A stretch of DNA of 36,761 nucleotides from a virus. Below the pieces are notes generated by a model. The model saw only the letters and a list, made by a program, of their open reading frames with translations. It was not told where the DNA came from and made no database searches. Position 1 is the first letter of the stretch, and each line of letters starts with the position of its first letter. Both the position numbers and the translations under genes were made by a program. The DNA lies in IMG/VR virus record IMGVR_UViG_3300035670_000684, positions 1 to 36,761 of that record, one strand, 5' to 3'. Shown here one piece after another: positions 1-6,682 of this stretch.

Positions 1-29
1 GTACTTTGTCCATAAATTATGCCACCTTT
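1..29. other. Left edge of window, probable packaging/junction region
   Basis: Non-coding sequence just beyond the stop of the HNH gene. Together with the last 46 bases of the window it would form the HNH-to-small-terminase intergenic region if the molecule is circular. G/C runs lie on both sides: the GGGGGGG run at 34-40 is inside the end of the HNH gene and a CCCCCC run is near 36726-36731. Phages with HNH next to the terminase usually have cos sites here, but the cut position cannot be read from the sequence. Confidence 0.35.
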
Positions 30-353
30 TTACGGGGGGGCTATAGGTACTACATTGCCTTCGTTATCAAACATAAGTCCATCTCTTATTACTCCTGTAT
101 CTTTAGCTCCATGTTCTATGTTATGACACTCTAAACAAAGAAACCTTAGATGCTCATGATTCAAACTTATTTCTGGATTATTAATATTCGTTGGTGTTAG
201 TAGTATCTTATGATGTAGTATAAGTCCTGGTATTACCTTGCCATACTCAGTACATCTTTCACACAAACCAAACACGCTTGATATATAAGACTGTCTACAA
301 TCTAACCATGCTTTGGATTGGTAGAAATTCTTTGAAAACTTTTGTGCCATCAT
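30..353 (-). CDS. HNH endonuclease next to terminase
   Basis: Protein of 107 residues (106 if the second of two tandem ATGs is used) of the short HNH nuclease family found beside terminase genes. The zinc-binding and catalytic core is visible: a CERC pair near residues 31-34, then LILHHKILL (the HH of the motif, near 45-50), NHEHLRFLCLECHNIEH (about 65-81) with the N and the final H. In HK97-type cos phages such proteins assist the terminase in cutting DNA at the packaging site. It is the last gene of its group before the window edge, and its natural partner, small terminase, is at the opposite edge on the same strand, which argues for a circular molecule. The family call is firm; the role in cos cutting is from the family. 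Confidence 0.9.
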   Translation of the reverse strand: MMAQKFSKNFYQSKAWLDCRQSYISSVFGLCERCTEYGKVIPGLILHHKILLTPTNINNPEISLNHEHLRFLCLECHNIEHGAKDTGVIRDGLMFDNEGNVVPIAPP

Positions 354-525
354 CTATCCCCCATATATATATTTAAGCCATGGGCTATTAACCCATGGCT
401 TACAAAGGAAAGGAAGGAGGAAGTAAGTAAAGCCTTGACCTTGATAGACTCGAACTACCACAATAGTTTACTAGGCTATTGTCCTTCCTTTAGGAGAGTG
501 AAAAAAACTAACTTTATGAGATAGT
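354..525. other. Non-coding gap with strong hairpin
   Basis: No convincing gene. It contains a perfect 11-bp inverted repeat, TAAGCCATGGG (374-384) and CCCATGGCTTA (392-402) with a 7-base loop. Further right is a 7-bp stem with CTATTGT and ACAATAG arms around 459-482, and a purine-rich AAGGAAGG tract opposite CCTTCCTT (410-417 and 482-489). The stretch may be a folded mRNA segment or terminator between the Cys-rich gene and HNH, but no clear U-tract follows the first hairpin on either strand. Confidence 0.4.
374..402. repeat. Perfect 11-bp inverted repeat
   Basis: Arms TAAGCCATGGG and CCCATGGCTTA around loop CTATTAA. It sits about 20 bases upstream of the HNH start on the coding strand, so it could be an mRNA stem-loop or a protein-binding site near the packaging region. 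Confidence 0.6.
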
Positions 526-729
526 TTATATTTTAACCTGCGCATATTTCATAATATTGCTGTTTACTTCTTGCTTCCTGTCTTGTAACTTCTGATATGC
601 AGATTTAAAATAACTGCAGTTATGAACTTCCTTAAAATCTTTCTGTTCAATTTTTTGGCATCCAATACAATTTTTGCAGTTTCTTTTGATATTTTCACTT
701 ATTAATTCAATTCCATCATCATTTATCAT
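526..729 (-). CDS. Small Cys-rich protein, unknown
   Basis: 67 residues with a good ribosome site (AGAGGT before the ATG). The middle carries CKNCIGCQKIEQ and a later Cys in VHNCSYF, a spacing that could bind zinc or fold as a small knuckle. No family recognised. It lies downstream of the coiled-coil gene and upstream of HNH on the same strand, so it is probably co-transcribed with the packaging genes. Confidence 0.65.
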   Translation of the reverse strand: MINDDGIELISENIKRNCKNCIGCQKIEQKDFKEVHNCSYFKSAYQKLQDRKQEVNSNIMKYAQVKI

Positions 730-775
730 ATTTATACCTCTATACCAAACCTTACTTTTGTCTAAAGTGACATAA

Positions 776-1105
776 TTATTTATTTAAATCATTATACATA
801 TATTCAAATTCTTTTAGCCTTTCTATTTCTTCTTTTAATTTTTTGATTTCATCTTTTGATTCAAAAAATTTTTCTCTACACTTTTTTAATGTTTCTTTTT
901 CTTTATCCCAGTAAAAATTTGATTGTGATAATTTTTGCTCTAATTCCTTATTCTTGTTTTCTAGCTCATCCCAATGTTCAAACATTCTATTAACAATTTC
1001 TTTTATATTAATACCTGTATCTGAATTCTCTTTTATCATTTTATCTGTGCATTTATGAGACATACAATTTATAATTCCGTTTTCAATCCATGCTTTTACA
1101 ATCAT
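776..1105 (-). CDS. Coiled-coil protein, unknown
   Basis: 109 residues. The first 40 contain two cysteines and a small folded part; residues about 45-105 are a charged coiled coil (runs such as ELENKNKELEQKL and EIKKLKEEIERLKE). The ribosome site GAAGGT precedes the ATG, and the start overlaps the end of the DUF1599 gene by 23 bases, so the two are translationally coupled. No function can be named. Confidence 0.65.
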   Translation of the reverse strand: MIVKAWIENGIINCMSHKCTDKMIKENSDTGINIKEIVNRMFEHWDELENKNKELEQKLSQSNFYWDKEKETLKKCREKFFESKDEIKKLKEEIERLKEFEYMYNDLNK

Positions 1106-1385
1106 ATGATTTACCTTCTTTGATTTCTAACTCTATAAGCGTCATAATGCAATAATTAGCCATATCTTTTAGAGTATCAATTATAGTTTCGTCAGCTACA
1201 TCATTTTTAGCACCTGATGCAAGCGCCTTAATTCTTTGAAATTTATCTTGCATCCTAGTAACTGCTGATATTATTCCTAACTCTTGAAATGTTTTCCCAA
1301 AACTATCATCATAAGCAATATTTTTAGAAATGTACATCGAATTTAATTCCCCACCTATTACAGCATGTCTTTGATATTTATCCAT
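1083..1385 (-). CDS. DUF1599 / nucleotide-modification-associated protein
   Basis: 100 residues from the ATG that follows GAGGGTTAAT; an upstream ATG would add four residues but has no ribosome site. The sequence YDDSFGKTFQELGIISAVTRMQDKFQRIKALA and the C-terminal DETIIDTLKDMANYCIMTLIELE match the all-alpha DUF1599 family (also called nucleotide modification associated domain 1). These proteins are common in phages and resemble all-alpha NTP pyrophosphohydrolases by their acidic helix pairs. Substrate unknown. It lies downstream of the Tad1-like gene and a 410-base stretch without an intact gene. Confidence 0.75.
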   Translation of the reverse strand: MDKYQRHAVIGGELNSMYISKNIAYDDSFGKTFQELGIISAVTRMQDKFQRIKALASGAKNDVADETIIDTLKDMANYCIMTLIELEIKEGKSYDCKSMD

Positions 1386-1397
1386 ATTAACCCTCAT

Positions 1398-1810
1398 TCA
1401 ACCAAATTTAGTTTTTGTATTATGTTACCGTTTTAACAAACTTAAATCTTATATATTAAATTTTAAGGTAGAACCATATCTCTTAAAGATAGCACGTTCA
1501 CTTATTGGCTACTTCGCTTACTGTATAAATAACTTCCGACTAAATATTTTTGTCCGTCCATGGTGATGACATACCTAAAATTATATAATATATGACTAAC
1601 ATCTCTTTTAGGATAAGATTCTTTTCTGCGTAGAATCCACACGCCTTCAATTATTAATGTTTCAGCTTAACTCCAAACTTTCAGCCACCTATTTTATATA
1701 AAAGCATCTCATCATGTCCTTCAGATTTATCAAAATTATAGTGGACCGCTTTTGACTGCGTAAAGGACTCTACCACTGCTCATTTCAAAGATACTTTTAA
1801 ATCATAATAT
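1398..1810. other. 413-bp gap: decayed gene or folded RNA
   Basis: No intact gene is visible. On the minus strand two protein-like but incomplete reading stretches occur: 1776-1681, ending in ...GHDEMLLYKIGG then TGA, and 1666-1502, ending ...RYVITMDGQKYLVGSYLYSKRSSQ then TAA. Neither has a ribosome site or an ATG at its head, so they may be remains of one disrupted gene. The same DNA also holds stems: GATTCT/AGAATC (1626-1646), AGTGG/CCACT (near 1740-1777) and GTCCTT/AAGGAC arranged like a pseudoknot. I cannot decide between decay and a structured RNA. Confidence 0.4.
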
Positions 1811-2176
1811 TTATTTACTGTTTATTCCAAGTACATTTCTTTCAAGTCTATCTTCCATTCTTCTGTTTAACCACATTAAAGCTTCTTCAATATGAGTTAA
1901 AGCAACTGCATTTTCTCTGCAAGCGTATTCACTATTTTGAAAACATTGTAGTCTATGTCTGCATATTTCAAGTAAATCTTCTCCCGTTAATCCATGTACA
2001 GACCCTTCTATTTTTCTTCCACCATTTTGAAATGTAAGAACTATTCCATCTTTTCCAGTTTCAACATCTCCAAAAATTACTTGATATTCATGATAGGCAT
2101 TTCCATTTCCTTTTTCACCAATTGCTACAACTGTATTTAGTTTTTCTCTTTTTTGAATTGTATTAAGTTTCTCCAT
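1811..2176 (-). CDS. tad1: Tad1-like anti-Thoeris (signal sponge) protein
   Basis: 121 residues. Residues about 15-58 form a beta-rich N-terminal part (VVAIGEKGNGNAYHEYQVIFGDVETGKDGIVLTFQNG). Residues about 60-115 match the C-terminal helical hairpin shared by Acb2 and Tad1 proteins: GLTGEDLLEICRHRLQCFQN, CRENAVALTHIEEALMWLNRRMEDRLERNVLG. Tad1 proteins, one well studied member coming from a Clostridium botulinum prophage, sequester the cyclic ADP-ribose isomer made by Thoeris TIR enzymes, and some also bind cyclic oligonucleotides of CBASS. The gene has its own promoter (2212-2239) and a GAGG ribosome site. Family recognised from sequence; ligand range is inference. Confidence 0.75.
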   Translation of the reverse strand: MEKLNTIQKREKLNTVVAIGEKGNGNAYHEYQVIFGDVETGKDGIVLTFQNGGRKIEGSVHGLTGEDLLEICRHRLQCFQNSEYACRENAVALTHIEEALMWLNRRMEDRLERNVLGINSK

Positions 2177-2211
2177 TTCAAAGCCTCATTTCTATATATT
2201 TTTGACTTGCG

Positions 2212-2239
2212 ATTATACAAAAGATTAATTTTGCGGCAA
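2212..2239 (-). promoter_or_regulatory. Promoter before the Tad1-like gene
   Basis: On the minus strand TTGCCG (2239-2234), a 16-base spacer and a perfect TATAAT (2217-2212). It would start a transcript near 2205 that reads the Tad1-like gene and possibly on into HNH and terminase. The -35 box overlaps one arm of the long inverted repeat at 2236-2363, so structure or a protein bound there could control it. Confidence 0.6.
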
Positions 2240-2363
2240 TCCGGGAGACTCAAAACCCGAAATTCGGTCAAATTTCCCCATTTAATCAAATTAGCATTTT
2301 AAAAAATGGGCCGAATTTTACTCATTTTATCGAAAACACGATCTCTGTTTTTCTCCCGATTGC
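2236..2363. repeat. Long nested inverted-repeat element
   Basis: Outer arms GCAATCCGGGAGA (2236-2248) and TCTCCCGATTGC (2352-2363) are complementary apart from one extra C. Inside, AAATTCGG/CCGAATTT and CCCATTT/AAATGGG form a second long stem, and ATCG/CGAT a small hairpin. A further short palindrome, CAAATT-ATA-AATTTG, lies at 2366-2380. The element fills the gap between a terminator and a promoter, so it is not a terminator itself. A replication signal, a recombination site or a folded regulatory RNA are all possible. Confidence 0.65.
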
Positions 2364-2387
2364 TACAAATTATAAATTTGACAAAAT

Positions 2388-2420
2388 AAAAAAGACAATG
2401 ATTTTTTCACAGTCTTTTTT
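2388..2420. terminator. Bidirectional intrinsic terminator
   Basis: Stem GACAATGA (2394-2401) with TCACAGTC (2407-2414), one mismatch and a T-rich loop, flanked by six A on the left and six T on the right, so it can work in both directions. On the minus strand it ends the operon carrying the ArpU-like gene. Confidence 0.75.
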
Positions 2421-2518
2421 ATGCTAAAAGTATGGTTCCATATTTAGTTATTTTTTTACGCAATATCATTTTATCACAGCCTGTATGAAAATATAATGAA
2501 ATTTTTTTGAAATTTTTT

Positions 2519-3073
2519 TTAATTAATTTTAAGATAATCTACACCAAATAAAATTGGACTCAATGCTTCTATTGCTGCATTACTTACGTTATATATTTGT
2601 CTCTCAGATTGTCCAATTTTTTCTGCAATTTTTTCATTGCTTAAGTTTTCATCTTCTATGTACATGTGATATAAAACTTTGTAATATTTGTATTTTTTCT
2701 TTCTTTTACAAACTTCTTCGAAAATATCCATCATTGTGATTATGTGATTAACCATTATAATAGTTCTAGCGACTGATTTACTAATAGATTCAACGAATAA
2801 TGATTCGTTATCTATATCATCCAAATTATCTAAAATATCAAATGCATTTTCACTTACTTTTGATTCAGCTCCAGAAACTGCGTTATTGCAGAATAGTTTA
2901 AAACTTCTGTAATTTTCTAAAAGAAGTCTAGTATTCCTGAGTCTGCGCTCACTTCTTTTTTGTCTATATTGCTTTTTCTGATTCTCAAATTCTTTGATAC
3001 CTGATTCAATTCCTATTTGAGTAGCCATTTTTATAATTTCTGTAACACTTAATTGAACTATCTCATTATTCAT
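2519..3073 (-). CDS. ArpU-like late transcription regulator
   Basis: 184 residues from the ATG preceded by GAAGG seven bases upstream; an earlier in-frame start would add six residues with no ribosome site. Residues about 1-70 are helical and basic (EFENQKKQYRQKRSERRLRNTRLLLENYRSFKLF). The C-terminal 60 residues look like a sigma-70 region 4 helix-turn-helix (NLSNEKIAEKIGQSERQIYNVSNAAIEALSPILFGVDYL). Proteins of this ArpU/sigma-like group sit at the end of phage early operons and switch on late genes. It stands just before the terminator and the promoter leading to the late region, which fits that role. Confidence 0.8.
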   Translation of the reverse strand: MNNEIVQLSVTEIIKMATQIGIESGIKEFENQKKQYRQKRSERRLRNTRLLLENYRSFKLFCNNAVSGAESKVSENAFDILDNLDDIDNESLFVESISKSVARTIIMVNHIITMMDIFEEVCKRKKKYKYYKVLYHMYIEDENLSNEKIAEKIGQSERQIYNVSNAAIEALSPILFGVDYLKIN

Positions 3074-3087
3074 CCATACACCTTCTT

Positions 3088-3297
3088 TCATTTTTTTATT
3101 TTCTTACTTTTATATTTGTTTGTGGGTACATATTCCCCAGTTGGATTAAGTATTGATTCAAGCCATTTGCTAGAGTTTTCAATACTTTTTATAAGTTTTG
3201 TTTTATTTCTGGCTCTGTGTGCATCTGATATTATACAAAGCCAATCGAATGCATCATTATCTATTTTAACTTGTTCAGCACTTTTTTTTAACATCAT
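3088..3297 (-). CDS. Small hypothetical protein
   Basis: 69 residues from an ATG nine bases after AAGG; a TTG three codons upstream is possible. It contains a helical middle (DNDAFDWLCIISDAHRARNKTKLIKSIENSSKWLESILNP) and a Lys-rich tail. Its start overlaps the end of the next upstream gene, which suggests coupled translation. No family recognised. Confidence 0.55.
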   Translation of the reverse strand: MMLKKSAEQVKIDNDAFDWLCIISDAHRARNKTKLIKSIENSSKWLESILNPTGEYVPTNKYKSKKIKK

Positions 3298-3544
3298 TTT
3301 CACCAACCTTTTCTAAGACATGTTTATTGGCTTGATATACCTCTGGTAGAAGATTATATGACTTATCTAAAGAATGATTCCAGGCTAATTGATTACGTTC
3401 TATAAGTTTTATTAAATCAAACTTTTCTTGATTATATAATTCACAGATGCAATTATAAGCCTCTTTCAATACTTGAATTTCATCAATTAAATTAATAAGT
3501 GCATATTTTAAGAATTTATAAGCTTCATCTGTTTTTTTATCCAC
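3275..3544 (-). CDS. Small hypothetical helical protein
   Basis: 89 residues from a GTG placed nine bases after AAAGG; another GTG three codons upstream is possible. All-helical appearance (EAYKFLKYALINLIDEIQVLKEAYNCICELYNQEKFDLIKLIERNQ). Part of the early leftward operon. Function unknown. Confidence 0.55.
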   Translation of the reverse strand: MDKKTDEAYKFLKYALINLIDEIQVLKEAYNCICELYNQEKFDLIKLIERNQLAWNHSLDKSYNLLPEVYQANKHVLEKVGENDVKKKC

Positions 3545-3557
3545 TAAAATCACCCTT

Positions 3558-3755
3558 TCATTTATCTTTTAAATTTGCACCATGTGATTCAACTAATCTT
3601 AATGCTTGCTCTTGGTTGAACCCTGATTCTAATAATTGTTTATAGTACTCGAAATTTAATATTGCTAAATGTTTAAGTATTGGTAATGATTCTAAAACAC
3701 TATCTCTAATAGCTGCTATTTCTTGTTCATTTTGCGCTTGTCTTCTTAAATCCAT
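3558..3755 (-). CDS. Small hypothetical protein
   Basis: 65 residues with a GGAGAA ribosome site. The C-terminal part, YKQLLESGFNQEQALRLVESHG, is typical of short phage proteins with an amphipathic helix-turn-helix-like ending (G-F-x-x-x-Q-A-L). Function unknown; in the early operon. Confidence 0.6.
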   Translation of the reverse strand: MDLRRQAQNEQEIAAIRDSVLESLPILKHLAILNFEYYKQLLESGFNQEQALRLVESHGANLKDK

Positions 3756-3779
3756 AATTATTTCTCCAGTTAGCTTATC

Positions 3780-3818
3780 TTATATTGTGTTCATTTTGAA
3801 ATTTACTTTTAAAGCCAT
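3780..3818 (-). pseudogene. 12-codon ORF with ribosome site, possible gene remnant
   Basis: ATG after GAGGTTTAAA encodes MALKVNFKMNTI then TAA. The opening MALKVNF resembles starts of longer phage proteins, so it may be a truncated gene; it could equally be a leader peptide or chance. Confidence 0.25.
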
Positions 3819-3862
3819 TTTAAACCTCGATTAAACAATATGTTTTTTGAGTTCAACTCATT

Positions 3863-4405
3863 TTATAACCCAAATTTTTTCAAAGACTCATTAACCATAT
3901 CCTGCTCTATTCCAATGTATCTAAGTGTTGTAGTCTGATCATCATGGTTAAAAATTATCATAAGCATTGCAACATCTTTATAGGCCTTATAATGAAAATA
4001 TCCAAAAGTTTTTCTCATTGAATGGGTACCGATATTTTCAAGCTTACACTTTTTAGCAGCCATCCTTAAAAATTGATAGACCCTCTTTGGAGATATATGA
4101 CTTTTGCCTTGTCTGGAAGGAAATATGTATTCATCATCTTTAAACTCTTTTAAATATTCAATTAAATCTTTTTTTAATGTGCCTGGTATCAGCAAATAAG
4201 TTTCTTTACCTGTTTTCTTTTCTTTGATTATTAGATAATCTTTATTTTTTAGATCTTTTGCCTTGAGAGTAACTATGTCCGATACCCTTCTTCCAAGGTT
4301 AATGCCAATCATAAAAACTATGTAATTACGCATTCCCATTTCCTTTAGTACCACTTTAACTTCTTCAATTTTCTCTAAACTTCGTATAGGTTGTACAAAT
4401 TTCAA
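3863..4405 (-). CDS. Tyrosine recombinase, catalytic domain only
   Basis: 180 residues starting at TTG six bases after GGAGGT. The whole protein is the catalytic domain of a tyrosine recombinase: GINLGRRVSDIVTL holds the first Arg (about 40), HSMRKTF holds the His-x-x-Arg pair (about 128-131), FNHDDQTTTLRYIG holds the second His and the nucleophile Tyr (about 154-163). It lacks the arm-binding and core-binding domains of a typical phage integrase. In a molecule with rep and par genes this favours a resolvase for plasmid multimers over a chromosome integrase, but that is inference. Confidence 0.85.
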   Translation of the reverse strand: MKFVQPIRSLEKIEEVKVVLKEMGMRNYIVFMIGINLGRRVSDIVTLKAKDLKNKDYLIIKEKKTGKETYLLIPGTLKKDLIEYLKEFKDDEYIFPSRQGKSHISPKRVYQFLRMAAKKCKLENIGTHSMRKTFGYFHYKAYKDVAMLMIIFNHDDQTTTLRYIGIEQDMVNESLKKFGL

Positions 4406-4441
4406 GGTATCACCTCCAAATCACTTAAAATTTTTAATGTA

Positions 4442-4523
4442 GTAGTTTCCTTTATCTTTAGATTCTAGTAAACTCAATTACTGCCTTAAACCATTCTTTC
4501 TTTCATGATTTCATGTAGTTTCC
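4442..4523. repeat. Pair of GTAGTTTCC repeats upstream of recombinase
   Basis: GTAGTTTCC occurs at 4442-4450 and 4515-4523, both in the non-coding gap (4406-4581) just upstream of the recombinase. They could be recombinase contact sites or operators; only two copies, so weak. Confidence 0.25.
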
Positions 4524-4581
4524 ATTTATTTCATATCCATTCTAAGAGTTAAAACTAACTGTAAACTTTTAAAAAAAATAT

Positions 4582-4854
4582 TTAAGTTTCACTCAATTCT
4601 AAGTCTTGTAAAACACTATTAATTAAAAAACTAGTTTTATTCTCTAATTCTTGTCTCTCTTTAGCTTCTGGAGTATATAACCAATTTATAGGCTCATTAT
4701 CCTTTTTAGGATATTTTTGAACAGTTATACTTTTAACTCTTCCTATGTTAGTTACATACTTGTTTATATATTGCTGATAATTATTTTCTACTGCCTTTTT
4801 TAAAGTAATATCCATATATGAATTATCTTTATAAACTATCTTTATTTTTGTCAT
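4582..4854 (-). CDS. Hypothetical protein
   Basis: 90 residues with AGGAAG before the ATG. N-terminal beta strand pattern (TKIKIVYKDNSYMDITLKKAVENN), then a middle VGRVKSITVQKYPKK-like strand and a helical C-terminus. No family recognised. It stands alone between two gaps of about 130-175 bases. Confidence 0.6.
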   Translation of the reverse strand: MTKIKIVYKDNSYMDITLKKAVENNYQQYINKYVTNIGRVKSITVQKYPKKDNEPINWLYTPEAKERQELENKTSFLINSVLQDLELSET

Positions 4855-4987
4855 ATTTACACTTCCTCATGTCATATTTTACATAGTGTGTGTCATTTTG
4901 TTGCTCTCTGAAAACTGTTTATTAATCACATATTTAACTCATATAAATAACCCAATGCAACATAGCCTTAATATGTGTCATTAAAAA

Positions 4988-5410
4988 CTACTCATCTTTA
5001 CATTCAATTTGAAGCCATCCATTAATTTTTAATCCTCCATTAGCTTCACGACATTTTAATTTCAATTCATGTTTAATTAAATGTCTAAATCTATCAAGTT
5101 TTTCAGGTGCTGCCATAAATAATAATCCTATTGCTGTTTGTATTAAATCTAAACACTCAGAGCAAATATCATCTGTATTTCCACCTTCAATTGCTTCATA
5201 TACTTCAGCTAATTCTTCTAATAACTTACTTCTTTGTTCTTCAATAACATACTTAGATAAATCTAAAACAGGTATTCTCACCATCTCTATTCCTCCAATT
5301 TGTATATTAAATTTTATATTTTGGGGATTCCACAAACTTTTATTCCTGCAGTATTTACAAGGCTTGTCTCTATAGTCTATATACTTACATTCAAAACATG
5401 ATTTAATCAT
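4988..5410 (-). CDS. MazG-like NTP pyrophosphohydrolase with zinc-ribbon head
   Basis: 140 residues. Residues 1-30 carry CFECKYIDYRDKPCKYC, a four-Cys zinc ribbon. Residues about 55-120 look like an all-alpha MazG-type domain: LLEELAEVYEAIEGGNTDDICSECLDLIQTAIGLL, with the E-x-x-E and E-x-x-D metal-binding pattern. Such enzymes hydrolyse NTPs to NMP and pyrophosphate. A second, stronger ribosome site (GGAGGAATAGAG) precedes an internal ATG at 5284, so a shorter product of 98 residues without the zinc ribbon may also be made. Confidence 0.7.
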   Translation of the reverse strand: MIKSCFECKYIDYRDKPCKYCRNKSLWNPQNIKFNIQIGGIEMVRIPVLDLSKYVIEEQRSKLLEELAEVYEAIEGGNTDDICSECLDLIQTAIGLLFMAAPEKLDRFRHLIKHELKLKCREANGGLKINGWLQIECKDE

Positions 5411-5419
5411 ATAAAGTAC

Positions 5420-6682
5420 CTAGTTTTCATAGAATTTTTGAGAATTACCATAGAACTTAAGCTTTTTCTTGATATTTCTAACTCCATCTTTTTGCTTAGC
5501 TATCATAAGATATACTTCAATTGGATGTCCTTCCATGTACTGAAAATCTGAATCAACATGTAAAAACCAAACATTATTTGCATCCTGCTCCAAACTTCCA
5601 GAATCTCTAAGATCACTTAAAGAAGGTTCTTTTTTCTTTTCTGATTCTCGACTAAATTGAGATAAAACTAACATATGTAATCCATTTGACTGTTGAAGTT
5701 TCTTTAATTGTCTGCTGATGTATGATACTCTTTCGTTTTGATTCATTGTTTTTTTATTAGTTTCCATTAATTGTATATAGTCTAATATGACTAAATCTAA
5801 TCCTTGAGTTGATATTAATTCCTGGCATTTTAATAATAATTCCTCAACATTAAAAATATTATCATAAATTATAATTGGCAACTCAGCTATATTTGAAGCT
5901 GTTTGTACAATCTTAACCCATATGTCTGGTTTACTTTCAAGTAATGATGGCTTTCTCATATATTTATTATCAATGTTTCCATTGTTGCAAATAATTGTAT
6001 TTACTAAAGTATCTTCTGCCGTCTCTAGTGAAAATATAGCAACTTTTGCTCCTTGCTTTGCAATACTTACACCTAGTTGTAAGGCCAATGATGTTTTCCC
6101 AGCACTAGGACGAGCTGCTAAAATTGTATATGCAGACTTCATTCCTCCAGTTTTATCTTGTATCCAGTCTAATCCCCATTTATAATAAGCAGATTCTCCA
6201 CCTAAATACATATTTTCTAACTTTGTAAGTGCATCACTAACGCTATGCATCATCGTTCTTTTTGATTTTTTTGACTCAGGTAAATTAATACCATTTAAAA
6301 CTGATAATGCTTCTCCTTTAATTGTTAGAATATCTTCAATATTTTCATTTAAACAAATTTCTTTTATCTGATCTGAGCTTTTATAAATTTCTCTTCTAAC
6401 AGCTAAATCACTTACTATTTTTATGTAATGATTTATATTTGTAGTAGTTACAATGCTATCACATATATCAACAATAAATGATATTTCAAAATTGTTTAAA
6501 GTTGCAATGTCTACTACCCCATGTAAATCAAATAGTTTTATTATTTCATCATATAATCTTCTAAGTTCAGTATTATGAAAATATTCTGACTTTAATAATG
6601 CTTGTGTTTTTTTTATTAATCCATTATCAATTATGAGACTTCCAATAATAGCTTTTTCAGCTTCAAAATTAAATAGTTTCAT
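5420..6682 (-). CDS. DnaB-type replicative helicase
   Basis: 420 residues. The N-terminal domain (1-150, FEAEKAIIGSLIIDNGLI...) matches the DnaB N-terminal fold. The RecA-type ATPase domain follows: AARPSAGKTSLALQLG (Walker A, about 190), LVILDYIQLME (Walker B, about 298), SQFSRESEKKKEPSLSDLRDSGSLEQDANNVWFL (sensor and DnaB4 motif). It would unwind DNA at the phage replication fork, loaded by the replisome organizer encoded next to it. The ATG overlaps the stop of that upstream gene by one base (TAATG), so the two are translationally coupled. Confidence 0.92.
   Translation of the reverse strand: MKLFNFEAEKAIIGSLIIDNGLIKKTQALLKSEYFHNTELRRLYDEIIKLFDLHGVVDIATLNNFEISFIVDICDSIVTTTNINHYIKIVSDLAVRREIYKSSDQIKEICLNENIEDILTIKGEALSVLNGINLPESKKSKRTMMHSVSDALTKLENMYLGGESAYYKWGLDWIQDKTGGMKSAYTILAARPSAGKTSLALQLGVSIAKQGAKVAIFSLETAEDTLVNTIICNNGNIDNKYMRKPSLLESKPDIWVKIVQTASNIAELPIIIYDNIFNVEELLLKCQELISTQGLDLVILDYIQLMETNKKTMNQNERVSYISRQLKKLQQSNGLHMLVLSQFSRESEKKKEPSLSDLRDSGSLEQDANNVWFLHVDSDFQYMEGHPIEVYLMIAKQKDGVRNIKKKLKFYGNSQKFYEN

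Noticed and set aside
405-500. tRNA-like T-arm (GGTAG-TTCGAGT-CTATC on the minus strand) with a possible anticodon loop
   Set aside because: No matching acceptor stem can be built and the anticodon stem has a mismatch, so a functional tRNA is not supported.
342-524. Rightward 60-residue reading frame
   Set aside because: No ribosome site, low-quality composition, opposite to all neighbours, and it runs through the hairpins.
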